34,691 nucleotides of DNA, taken from contig AVPN01000066.1 of NCBI GenBank assembly GCA_000695325.1, forward strand, positions 7,235 through 41,925. The letters are read 5' to 3'. Both the position numbers and the translations under genes were made by a program. The stretch is from Pleurobrachia bachei (Eukaryota; Ctenophora; Tentaculata; Cydippida; Pleurobrachiidae). Below, one piece after another: positions 1 to 12,705 of the stretch. Under the pieces are notes generated by a model. That model made no database searches. It worked only from the letters and a program-made list of their open reading frames with translations, and was not told the origin of the DNA. Position 1 is the stretch's first letter. Every line of letters begins with the position of its first letter.

Positions 1-1943
1 CAAGTGATCCCCCCTGACCGCAGAGTAGTGGATGGAAGTAGTTGGTGGAGGGGTTGTTCAGCTACTTCTGAGCTGATTTCTCTAACAAATACCCCTCTAA
101 GAATAGTACTCAGACATATGCCGCGGAGCTGGGACATCGTGAGGAGTCGGCGACCTAGCTGCAGTAGAGTTCCCCCGAGCTAGCATTATTTATCCCTTTT
201 TATTCAATTTATATCCAATCAGTACCCATTTATTCAATCTACTTCCCTCTCTCTCTATCTTCCTCTATTTATCTTTCTCTCACACAAAAATGGTTCACTT
301 TTTTCATTTCTTTACTAAGTAAGTAAGTAAGTAAGTATGCTCTAGAAAATACATATATGGATGTTAAAAGGATCGAAGAGGGTTGATTTAGTTGATCTGC
401 TGTATTTTGCATACTAATCAAATATATGTTAGTATGTCCCACTGCAGTATTTAACCACATTAATGACCCGCGGCCGTGACTTAAATTGTGGTTAAATAGT
501 AAAACAGAGAGTTAACTACGGCTGGGAAATATCGTCTGATATAACATATCGAATATGTGAGGGGCCGGTTCATGATATATCACCCCGACGTGACCACATC
601 TCTTTGCAACTAGCACACAGGGATTATGGTTAAAGAGAGGGGCCTGGCCGGGGATCATTAGTTGGAAACCGCCGGTCATTTTATTGTGGGATTCGGGAAG
701 AGAGCTACCAATGCTCTGACAGAGGGAGACAGTCAGTTAGATAGAGAGAAGCGCGAACTTGCGTGAAAGAGAGAGGGTGAGATAAAAGTGAAAGAAAGGA
801 CCGGGAAATATATTTTTTGGGAACAGAGAATTCTATGAATTTATTAGGTAGCAATCTATACCGCTGCACTGCCTGTTTTAGTTTAGTTAGTATGCCCCCG
901 TAATCGGCCGGGAGTTAGTTTGGAAAGTAAGCTGGCCGACTAACAACTTTTAAATGTCGTTATTCAATCATCTAGGGAAGGTGTGAAAAAAACGGCGGCA
1001 CGCGATCCGAAATATATTCTCGTTTGCCTTAGGAGGCAAAGCATGGGATTTACCGGCTAGATCTGCCAGAGCATTGGCCGGAACCTATTCTCATTTCTTT
1101 CACGCAAGAACTGTGGTCAGTGTGAGGTATAGTCGAACCAAACCAAACCGTGGTTAGAGGATTGGCCTGGCAGGGCTAGATGTGCAGCTACGAAATTATC
1201 ATCATTGCAGCTTTGGCAATAACCGGTGCCTGTGAAATCTAGTGCTGGCCAAGTTAGTATTATGATCTGTAGATTTCACAGGCCCCTCCTCTTTCTCCCC
1301 CTCGGTGGTGGTCTGATATCACTTGGTGACGTCATTACCTTACTGTACCGCACACCAGAGACCGGGGGTGGGGATCGGGTTCTGCCCCATAATAGACAGG
1401 GAAAGAGATCCGCAGAGGGATATATTGACAACTGGAGGGACGGAGATTACTGTGGGGCTGACATGCAGCTGTAGACAAACACGCGATCACACATGTGAGA
1501 CTGTGAGAGAGAGAGGAGAGAGAGAGAGAGAGAGAGAAAGATAGATCTTGAATGATTCTGTCGGAATGTCTGCACCTCTACGAGAGACATTTCAGCCACT
1601 GTTCAGTGTGTCAACATGTGTGGTTGCCGTTGTTGATGGGCCGATGATGTCCAGGCACGTGCGGGGTAGATAACAGTGATGGGAGCCGATCTCACAGCTA
1701 ATGATGGGGATATGGCTAGTGCTACTGAGAGCTGCCCCGGGAGAGAGAGGTCCGGTGAGTGGCCACCTCATTCAACCTCTCTCTTTCTCTCTTTCTCTCC
1801 CTCTATATTCTGTAGGGCGTCTCACGCAGTACGGCTCACCTGATTCACGTGACATTGAGAGCTCAACAGCTGAAAACAAGAAAGAGAGAGATAGAGAGAA
1901 AGATAGAGATAGAGAGAAAAAAAAGAAAGATAGAGAGAGAGTT
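1..1943. other. Gene-free 5' flank of the LGR gene
   Basis: No convincing coding exon is visible on either strand. The stretch holds GTAA repeats near 318-338, a (GA)n run at about 1503-1538, purine-rich GA/GATA repeats at about 1880-1940 directly before the first LGR codon, and copies of a dispersed motif around AATGCTCTGACAG (707; inverted near 1063-1080). Short open frames here are low-complexity or lack family signatures. It probably contains the LGR promoter and 5' UTR, but no promoter element can be placed with confidence. Confidence 0.55.
1755..1815 (+). other. Candidate 5'-UTR intron of the LGR gene
   Basis: A GTGAGTGG donor at 1755 is followed by a long CT-rich tract and a TGTAG acceptor ending at 1815, which gives a 61-bp intron just upstream of the LGR start. 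Its length is not a multiple of three, so removing it would separate the upstream ATG at 1701 from the LGR frame and make that ATG a short upstream ORF. The call rests on splice-site appearance only. Confidence 0.3.
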
Positions 1944-4900
1944 ATGGTGAGCTCGATTTTACCCTTCTTCCCCTCGGCGTACACAAACACATTCTCTGAT
2001 ATGTTCCCGTTGATTTCGTTCCTTCTTCTGAATCTTGCTACTACTTCAAGTAGTAGCAGTGGTGGGACTTGTCCCCCGGACTACCCTGAACAGTGTGATT
2101 GTGTTCTCGATAGTGAGCTCCTAGTCCGATCTGTCTCCTGTATTCGTGATGGGGGGCTCCGGGAGTTCCCCGATATTGACACCACTGTACGAATACTGTA
2201 AGTGTTAGACTTTTGATGGAGACGTGCTATTATGGGTTCGTAGGTAGCTATACTAGTTCCCTAGAAGAAATGTAAAATAAGTGAAAGAGCTGATCGTAAA
2301 CGGTTTTTGACATTTTTGTCAGTGATCGTCGAATCATCAGTTACGGCGTTTAGTACTAGTAGTTGGGGGAAGTGTTCTGAAGTATCTGAAGTGCCATAAT
2401 AAAACTACAACAAATAGTGACATAGTTTCGCATAGTTTCGTAGTTGATTTATCTTGATTTATGAAGAGATAACTGGTAAAAGTTTCTTGACAATGTTTTA
2501 TGGAGCTTTATATCGATTGGTTAAATTGTTAATAGGTCACAGATGTTCTCCAGAACTCAGAAATCACAGACATTTCAGTGTCCTAACTACACAAAAGATA
2601 TTATATGCAGCAGCTTTTACATCGTATAATAGCAGCTAGGCCACAAGCTCATTCCAATTCACTCGGCAATTCCTTTCCGCGTCCTCTGTACAGGCCCACC
2701 ACACACAGTCACATAGTTGGTATACCCGGATAGTAGCCCAGAAAGACACAATATATGGGGTGATGGTTCGACTTGGAAAGAAACTTAAAACGCTAAACTG
2801 GGTCATCAGGATAAGTGTCGTCATTAAAATGCTCCTCGCCGAATGTTGTACAGGCCCACTTGTTATGCACCATCACAGTCGCATGCGGGGGCCTTGATAT
2901 TGAGGTTATTTTCAGTGTCTCCAGGAATTTCTTCCTGCGTACTAACCGTTTGGCATGTTTCGCTAACACCTTTTGCAGTCGTGGCTTGCAGATTAGCAGG
3001 ACAAAAGGGTTTATACAACTGTTCCCTACGGTGAATATAATCTCTGTCACAACCCGCACATAATATCTGTCTGTCCAGGTTGGGTTCAGGATCTTGTGAA
3101 TGGCTCGTATATCGTCCAGACTGTCCAGCTGAAGGAGATGGAACCTCCTGATGAGCCTCATTGTACAAGTCACCACGGCCGGGGTGTTGCACATAATGAA
3201 CACTATCGACATTGCTATTATCGCTTTGAAGGCCGTCTGAGCTCGGTGTTGCTTCGGTTTCCGGCCAATAGAAGCAGATAAAATCATCATTTTCTTGGCA
3301 TTCCAAAAGGCACGTGACATGAATCCTAGGATAATGACAGCTGGGATAACTGGAAATGCGGCAAGAATTTGAAGGATACTCTGTCCTAATAAATCAGAGT
3401 TTAGTACCTCAGCCCCTTGAAAATACAGACACAGCTACTTCCTACGCTTCATCGATTTCAATGCACCTGGATAGTAGCCCAGGAAGACACAATATGGGGT
3501 TATAGTCCCCTTCTTCGCATGTTGCGATATGACCCACTCCTATTCACAGCAGTAATAAATGATGATTGTCAGGAATAAAGATGGGGGTATCCAGGTTAAC
3601 TTGAAGGAAAGTCGTAACTTTGGTCTGTAGATTATAAACAACCTGAAACAGAGATAGATGAGAGGGGAGAGAGATAGAGATGGTGAGAGCGAGAGAAGGG
3701 AGATAGGGAGGGAGAGAGAGAGAAGAGAGAGAGAGACACCCATACAGAATGCCGGGAAGGGGAGGGGGGCTAAAAATGAACTTGGAACTTCTTGTTCATG
3801 AGCTGATGGTCGATAGGGACAGTGACCGGTAATTGCCCCCGTGTAATTAGCTAATGTCTGTGTACCTGGTGGTGGAAAGGATAAGAAAGGTGGCCAGGGA
3901 TGTGATAAGCAATGCTTTCCACAGTACCAACCACACACTGCACACAAACACACTCTGAAACAGCCACTCGTGACTCCGCCGGTGTGTTGTCAGACTGTCC
4001 GCGACTGCGAATGCGGTGAGACAGATGCCTAGGTCTAGCACGCAGACACTGAGATATAGCCGGTCACATAGCCGGTTGGTACGGGAGGTGACCGGGTTGC
4101 AGTTAGTTATGAAGTATGTGATACAGGTTGTGCTCCCCAACGCTCCAAAGACTGACATGAGCCAGAGTAGGATGGCCAGGGCGGAGTCGGTTGTTGCGTC
4201 TGGAGTCTCCAGAAAGGTCGGCAGCGAACTGATGTTCATTCTACCTAAATAATGATCTGTATTAGTGTTATGAAGTGATGTTACACAGTTCATGATTGTC
4301 AGGCACTGACTTTACTTCGGCCGGGACGGTCTTATCTGAAACAAGTTCATGAGAGACTATAACGACAGCTAACGACAGCTGCAAAGTAAACAAAGAAATG
4401 GAAACTTGCCAAGCTTGAAAAATGGCTGTCAGTTTATATTACTGTCCAATATAGTTAAAAGCATCACCTTTCTAATATTAGCTAGAAAGATGTGACATTT
4501 GATAAAAAGAATTGCTACGAAATGGTGAATGAAAGATATATCCCTCAGAAAAGAATTAGAGTACGATTCGAATACAATTATCCCTTAAAATCAGAACTTA
4601 GCAAGTCTGGCCGTAAAGAATTTCTGCAATATAGCCGTGAACATTAATTTCAGTAATGGAAGTCAAAGAAATATTGAGAATATGATTTAAAAGCATTTTA
4701 TCATTAAAATTAAATATCAACTGATTTTTCTATGGAACAAATAACCATTTAATAACTACGTATATAATATCTTTTCAGGGATTTGACAGGAAGTGATCTA
4801 CGACAACTGACTAAAAACTCTGTAAAGAAGCAGTACAGTAACCTGCTATCTTTGTAAGTGGTTTGGGTGGGTCACAGCTCTTACCCTAGGGTAGAAAATG

Positions 4901-6394
4901 TCACTTTCTGAATGACATTCTGAACCAGATCTGACATACTCAGAATCGATTTTGCGTGCATGGCCCTAGAAGGACTAGGAGAAGATTGAGTTAAACTTTA
5001 AATTCTGTACAAAAAAGATCTCTACTTTAAATCGAAGTGTCAGCCTGATCTGTCAGATCTGGCCTAGCTGCGAGGTGATCGCTTCTCTAACACCCTGCCC
5101 TATTTCAGAACCCTAGAAAACTGCAATTTAAAACACATCGGCCGTGGATTTATGGACTACTTCCCCAGTGCAACGGTGGTAAATCTCCGTGGAAACAACT
5201 TGAAAACCATCCCTGACTTTCCCTACCATAATGCATCACTTCACTTGGATTTAACTGAGAATGATATCAGTTCCATCAACCACTTCAAATGCCCCACCCT
5301 GGAATCACTGTAAGTGATACTAATTCAGGGATACTTATATTGCCTACTTACTAAATATATTATAGCTCAGCTATTAGCTGGACTGGCGCCATGTTTATTA
5401 CGCTGAACTGGGCGTTATAAACTGGAGCGATGAAAGCTATGAAGTTTGTACTGCAAAATTTGATAGGTTAAAAGCACTATGTCTTCCGCTAAAGTAAATT
5501 ATACAAACTGCGCTAAAATTACAATTGATTATATCGTGACAATTACACGTCATTGGACATGAGGTTTTTTTTTATATTGCCAAAGTTTTTAATTAAAAGT
5601 TTACAATGTAGCCAGCTGTAAGTCTGCTGGTAGTACAGCCCCTTCAACAGGATAGCTTCCTCAAAGGCGGCAAATTCCACCGATATAGCTGTTTTAAGCT
5701 GTCAACAGTCCATTACCAAGTGTGATCTTCAGGTATCTCGACTCTAACGGCCTAGAAAGTGTTAATAAAGACGACCTAACGGACCTCCCCTACTTGACCA
5801 TCGTGTAAGTTGCATTGAGCTACTATTGGTGCTGTAGTAGTTGGGACGGTAAATTTTGGAAGTGGGAGTCACTAACTATCGTCCCTGCAAGATAATTTAT
5901 ACTAGTGCAGTTATTGCTAAAGCTGGTCCACAGTCCACACCCTAATAATTTTCATTATTCGAATAATATTTCTAAATCTATGGCTGAATTAGAAATATTA
6001 TTCGAATAATGGAAATGATTGAACATTCCATATGGAATTAACAGCGTGAAATAGTTAGATCCTTGTTTCAGGTCCCTACAAAAGAACAAAATTAAAACAA
6101 TCGATGAAGTGTCCATGTCCAATGGCGTTCGGTTTCTGTAAGTTGGACGTTGGCGTTTTATTATTATTACATGATTAAGCCAAAAACTAATGAAATTAGT
6201 TGGCGGGAAAGGTGGCCTACTTACACCTTTTGCTGCTGCCGGGTATCACCACGAACTCTCATTCTCTCCCTTGGTAATGGTATCTCAACTCCTTATTTTT
6301 CGAGCGTAACTTATTCCTGTTCGTTCTATCCCTCTCTCTCTTTCTCTCTCTTTCGCTCAATTTCTCTTTCTCTCTCTATCTCTCTATCTCTCTA

Positions 6395-6440
<46 letters not shown>

Positions 6441-9400
6441 AACCCTAGAAAACTGCAATTTAAAACACATCGGCCGTGGATTTATGGACTACTTCCCCAG
6501 TGCAACGGTGGTAAATCTCCGTGGAAACAACTTGAAAACCATCCCTGACTTTCCCTACCATAATGCATCACTTCACTTGGATTTAACTGAGAATGATATC
6601 AGTTCCATCAACCACTTCAAATGCCCCACCCTGGAATCACTGTAAGTGATACTAATTCAGGGATACTTATATTGCCTACTTACTAAATATATTATAGCTC
6701 AGCTATTAGCTGGACTGGCGCCATGTTTATTACGCTGAACTGGGCGTTATAAACTGGAGCGATGAAAGCTATGAAGTTTGTACTGCAAAATTTGATAGGT
6801 TAAAAGCACTATGTCTTCCGCTAAAGTAAATTATACAAACTGCGCTAAAATTACAATTGATTATATCGTGACAATTACACGTCATTGGACATGAGGTTTT
6901 TTTTTATATTGCCAAAGTTTTTAATTAAAAGTTTACAATGTAGCCAGCTGTAAGTCTGCTGGTAGTACAGCCCCTTCAACAGGATAGCTTCCTCAAAGGC
7001 GGCAAATTCCACCGATATAGCTGTTTTAAGCTGTCAACAGTCCATTACCAAGTGTGATCTTCAGGTATCTCGACTCTAACGGCCTAGAAAGTGTTAATAA
7101 AGACGACCTAACGGACCTCCCCTACTTGACCATCGTGTAAGTTGCATTGAGCTACTATTGGTGCTGTAGTAGTTGGGACGGTAAATTTTGGAAGTGGGAG
7201 TCACTAACTATCGTCCCTGCAAGATAATTTATACTAGTGCAGTTATTGCTAAAGCTGGTCCACAGTCCACACCCTAATAATTTTCATTATTCGAATAATA
7301 TTTCTAAATCTATGGCTGAATTAGAAATATTATTCGAATAATGGAAATGATTGAACATTCCATATGGAATTAACAGCGTGAAATAGTTAGATCCTTGTTT
7401 CAGGTCCCTACAAAAGAACAAAATTAAAACAATCGATGAAGTGTCCATGTCCAATGGCGTTCGGTTTCTGTAAGTTGGACGTTGGCGTTTTATTATTATT
7501 ACATGATATGATGGCCATGACCATCTTTCTAACCCTAGTCTTCCTTCTCTACCTGTATGCTGAAGCCATGCCTATAGCTAGTTTATATGTTTCGTGTGCC
7601 CCGCAAAAGGAGGGTTGGATCACAACAAGCTGATTATAATATAAAATATATCCCAGGGATGTTAGTGACAACAGTCTGGAAAAAGTGCCGGTAATCGAAG
7701 CTCTAAAGGACTCATTGAGAACAATGTAAGCAAACAGAGAAGAATCAAATTCAACATTAAACTTGGTATGCCTAGGTATTTATTCCAAGTCCAACACAAG
7801 CTGTTTCAATACGCAGGCTAGCCATATATAAATATATATGCATATATGATTATAGATTAAAATCTACATTAACGGTTTCGATAAAGAATTGATATCTAAT
7901 GTCACCTCAGATCAAATGATTTGATTAATTTCAGTTCTTAAAAGGTGTTTCTACTTTCTGCCTTATGCCATATAGTTTTATGTTCCATTTCATTAAAACT
8001 TCTGTCTGTCAGGCTGCTGGACAGGAACAGAATAAAAACGATAAAGCAATTGGGAGTGTACCGGCTGCTTGAAAATTGGTAAGACTTATCATGATACCAT
8101 TCAGAGACCAGAGTTTTAGTGGATGTTAAGGCAGAGAGGGAGGGGAGTGGTAGAAAGTAGGGTCAATGCACTGACCCCTCTCAGTCTCTAGTCGCTCAAT
8201 TTATCCTAGTCCTCTCCGTTTTTGACCCGGGAACTGTTAAACACTACATATTAAAACTACTATTGATAATGCATTACCCTAGCCGGCCCATGTTCAATGA
8301 ACAATGTTCATTCTGGCCCCTTGCAGCAAACAATAGTCTCATTAGACCAATTATAGACCAACATTCTCTATACCAATAACCATAACTGTTCTTCAGTACG
8401 CTCTCGGATAACATGATATCAAGTATTATAGTTGAAAAACCGATGTACCACCTTAGAACACTGTAAGTAAACTTAGATTAACATCAACTATTTGTGCATT
8501 TAACATACCACGATCTGATCATAATAAATACTATTTCGTTCGTACAATTACTAATGCCATTTTAGGATAGCCTCCCGAAATGAAGTAAATCAAATCTCAA
8601 AAGGTGACATTGATGCTTTTCCCTCTATTTCCAAAATGTAAGTCAAAGTTGCGTGACATGATGTTATACATATTTCCAATCATATGCACCAAATACGTAT
8701 TTGAGGAAGATTTCAAATGCATAGTTGCTACCATATTATGAATTCTTGACAGTTAGAACTACCAAAATTTGTTGACATAGACACCTGGTGGGGATCGCAC
8801 CAGGTTTCTATGTCTCCAATACTAAAATATTGCCTAGCTCGACCCTCTTTTTGCGAGTATAAACCAAAATAAACTTACGACATGTACTTTTCCAGGGATC
8901 TACAAAGCAATCTGGTGGAGAAAATACCCGCAAAGTGCTTTGAAGCTTCAAGAAAACTGAGAACCTTGTAAGACTGACTCAATGCTTATCCTTACTTCTC
9001 CATTTCATTTTTTGATTTAAGATGTTCGATCGAATCTGATCTTTGAACAAGCTGTGTGGTCACCGGATAATATCCCATATTATATTTCCCTAGAGATCTC
9101 GATGAAAACCGCATAAAAAGTTTAGCTGGAGATGCCTTTGTGGGAGCGGGATCGTCTCTTGAAACTCTAAAACTCGCACGGAACTCAATATCTGAAGTAC
9201 CGGAAACCTGCATGACTGTCTTATCAAATCTCGTTATCTTGTAGGTTCTATACTTTCTAATATTAGTTCTACTTAGTTCTACTTTCCAATAGATTATCGG
9301 TTTTTATTTGTTATTCATTAAAAAAGGAGGCTATTTATATATCAATCCCCCCGTAGAGATTTAACGGGAAACAAATTGAAAGCTGTTCCCTCGATCCACA

Positions 9401-12400
9401 AGAATCTGAATATTTTGTATCTCGCCGATAATAAAATATCTAAATTGGACGGAGGATCCTTCCCTTTTGAAAACCAACTCGTAGACTTGTAAGTAGCGAT
9501 CATCTCAAGCTGTGCTCTTTTGAATAAAACTCAATCAGCATCTGATATATTTATCTCAGATTTAATTTAAATACAAAATCGATTTTAACAAAATGTAACC
9601 CCCCACCCCCCTATAGGCGATTAGACAAGCTTTGAATTCCAGTCTGAAGGAGATTGGCAGGATGTGACACTGCCTGAAGTATTCTTAGATTAACATCAAC
9701 TATTTGTGCATTTAACATACCACGATCTGATCATAATAAATACTATTTCGTTCGTACAATTACTAATGCCATTTTAGGATAGCCTCCCGAAATGAAGTAA
9801 ATCAAATCTCAAAACGTGACATTGATGCTTTTCCCTCTATTTCCAAAATGTAAGTCAAAGTTGCGTGACATGATGTTATACATATTTCCAATCATATGCA
9901 CCAAATACGTATTTGAGGAAGATTTCAAATGCATAGTTGCTACCATATTATGAATTCTTGACAGTTAGAACTACCAAAATTTGTTGACATAGACACCTGG
10001 TGGGGATCGCACCAGGTTTCTATGTCTCCAATACTAAAATATTGCCTAGCTCGACCCTCTTTTTGCGAGTATAAACCAAAATAAACTTACGACATGTACT
10101 TTTCCAGGGATCTACAAAGCAATCTGGTGGAGAAAATACCCGCAAAGTGCTTTGAAGCTTCAAGAAAACTGAGAACCTTGTAAGACTGACTCAATGCTTA
10201 TCCTTACTTCTCCATTTCATTTTTTGATTTAAGATGTTCGATCGAATCTGATCTTTGAACAAGCTGTGTGGTCACCGGATAATATCCCATATTATATTTC
10301 CCTAGAGATCTCGATGAAAACCGCATAAAAAGTTTAGCTGGAGATGCCTTTGTGGGAGCGGGATCGTCTCTTGAAACTCTAAAACTCGCACGGAACTCAA
10401 TATCTGAAGTACCGGAAACCTGCATGACTGTGTTATCAAATCTCGTTATCTTGTAGGTTCTATACTTTCTAATATTAGTTCTACTTAGTTCTACTTTCCA
10501 ATAGATTATCGGTTTTTATTTGTTATTCATTAAAAAAGGAGGCTATTTATATATCAATCCCCCCGTAGAGATTTAACGGGAAACAAATTGAAAGCTGTTC
10601 CCTCGATCCACAAGAATCTGAATATTTTGTATCTCGCCGATAATAAAATATCTAAATTGGACGGAGGATCCTTCCCTTTTGAAAACCAACTCGTAGACTT
10701 GTAAGTAGCGATCATCTCAAGCTGTGATCTTTTGAATAAAACTCAATCAGCATCTGATATATTTATCTCAGATTTAATTTAAATACAAAATCGATTTTAA
10801 CAAAATGTAACCCCCCACCCCCCTACCCCCCCCCCTCCCCCTAGAGAACTAAACTACAACCAGCTAAGTGAGATTGAAAGCGGTACGTACAGTAAGCTCG
10901 CACGGCTACAGCAACTCTTTTTAAAAGGAAACAAACTAAATGGACAACAAATTCTGGGAATTGGACGACTTTCTGATCTTGAGACGCTCGATCTTACTGA
11001 CAATCTCATCCAAACCATCCCTGATCATGTTTTTGCTGGTGAGAAAAAATGAGATTAGATTCACAAAAGTCAATCAGCTGTCAAATTTTGAAATCAAATT
11101 ATTCAATTCTCTTGACAAATAGAATATTATCATGATTAGAAACTATGAAGAATCTGACTACATAATATGTAATATGTTCCTTATCTTGCACGTCAGGTAC
11201 ACGCCTCAGCTGGTTGAGTCTGGGCAGTAACGAGTTAAGCGGTATCACGGAGAATAGTTTATCTGTACTAGACGGTCTGCTAACATATCTTGATGTTAGT
11301 TACAACACTAACATGACCTGTCTCAGTGAACAGGGGCTCTCTAGCGTCAACACACTACTCCTCGAAGGTAGTAACCCCTTCTACAATATTAACCTCTTCT
11401 GTCGCTTGATTGACTCACTAAATATACTGTTCTTGAGTAAGGGGTGGGAGTCTCTTCCCGTTACTCAACAAGTTCCCTCCGAATTGAAGCGTGCATGATA
11501 TTACAGTCACGTAGTATGACGTAGTATGGTAAACGCGTGAAGGGTTAAACAGATTTTACCGATACTATTTACTAACTACCTTCCTAGACGAATATTCGCA
11601 TAACTCGTTACCGCAAGAAGTTGAGTTGACCAGTTTACTATAATATACCCGGATCGATTTAAATAAGTCATATCAGGGGGGATAACTTTTATCTACCAAT
11701 GTCCTATATTTCACTGTTTCAGGGAGTGTAAAGTTGGTGGCAAACCTTCCCCGGTACGGACTTCAATCTTTACGACGAGTCACTGTTCCCTTTCCTGTAC
11801 TGTGCTGCTGGTTCAGAAAAATACGGTACGCAGCTTTCATCTCCCAGTCACATATGCTCTGACCACAGTTCTCGTGTGCTCCGCGTTTGAGAGAAACGAG
11901 AATGGGCCAGGCTAATGCTCTGACAGTCTCCCATGCCTATAGTTCCTGATATATTTTAAACCTTTTAGTTGCTTGTATCATTCCGGTGATGGTTTGGTGA
12001 TATTTACATATTTCCAGGGCCCAAGGAAACAGGGATTCTAATGAAGGCAGCGAATTCACAACGAAGGCAATGATGACTTCTCCTCATTCAAATGCAGGTA
12101 CAAAAGAAATCGATTTGAAGTTACAGTAAATCTCAAATCTACCTTCTTCAATCATACGAGTTCTATGGAATAGATGTGGTCATTTTCAACTCGAAACGTA
12201 CTTATTCTATGGAAGTTTTACTAATAAGATCTACATTTTGGCTAGGTGCCACAGCATTGTCAAGTTCGGGAGGTGCCGGAGTCATGAAGATCCTAGAATG
12301 GGATGAGAATGGAAACTATTACTACCGTACCCCTACCCCCTCCCCGGCTAGCAATACGATGGGTCGAAATCGTCGAGCTGTCACACAGGCTTCTCCAGGT

Positions 12401-12652
12401 TAGTTGAATTACCAGTTAGTAGTCTATATTTATAAGCAAAAGTACAATAAATATTTGAGTGAATATAATATTTTATATCAAAAAAATTTTGGAGCGTAGC
12501 CCAACTCAGATAACTCATAACTAAGTGTGTATAATAACAGTGGGCAACTGCAGTAGATGAATTGATACGCCCATGGTGCTAGCAGCAAACGTATCACACA
12601 ATATCACGATCTAGCTCTCTCTCTCTCTCTCTCTCTCTNNNNNNNNNNNNNN

Positions 12653-12705
<53 letters not shown>

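Larger units (their letters stand above)
1944..11367 (+). other. LGR ectodomain exons (signal peptide, LRRNT, LRRs)
   Basis: Coding exons read directly from splice sites and open frames: 1944-2197 (signal + LRRNT, ends phase 2), 4779-4853, 5109-5309, 5733-5804, 6072-6137, then the repeated trio 6441-6641, 7065-7136, 7404-7469; 7657-7725, 8013-8078, 8397-8462, 8566-8637, 8896-8967, 9094-9240, 9357-9488, then the repeated four 9778-9849, 10108-10179, 10306-10452, 10569-10700; 10845-11038 (ends phase 1) and 11197-11367 (ends phase 1). Most exons are 66-75 bp, one LRR each, split in phase 2 inside the conserved Leu codon, the classical LGR pattern. LRR signatures include LDLTGSDL, LDLTENDISSI, LDLQSNLVEKIP, LDLTGNKLKAVP and LDLTDNLIQTIP. 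Both repeated groups are multiples of three (339 and 423 nt), so they keep the frame. Confidence 0.88.

Noticed and set aside
1226-1544. Two overlapping + strand open frames of 73-82 codons
   Set aside because: They end in GA-repeat sequence (RERERER) and show no domain or codon signature; chance frames in the 5' flank.
1701-1943. Upstream extension of the first LGR exon to ATG 1701
   Set aside because: It would add 81 mostly low-complexity Arg/Glu/Lys/Asp residues before a clear signal peptide, and a candidate 61-bp UTR intron interrupts it.
8992-10425. Identical 73-codon - strand frames at 8992-9213 and 10204-10425
   Set aside because: Antisense shadows of the LRR exon 9094-9240 and its copy, duplicated with it.
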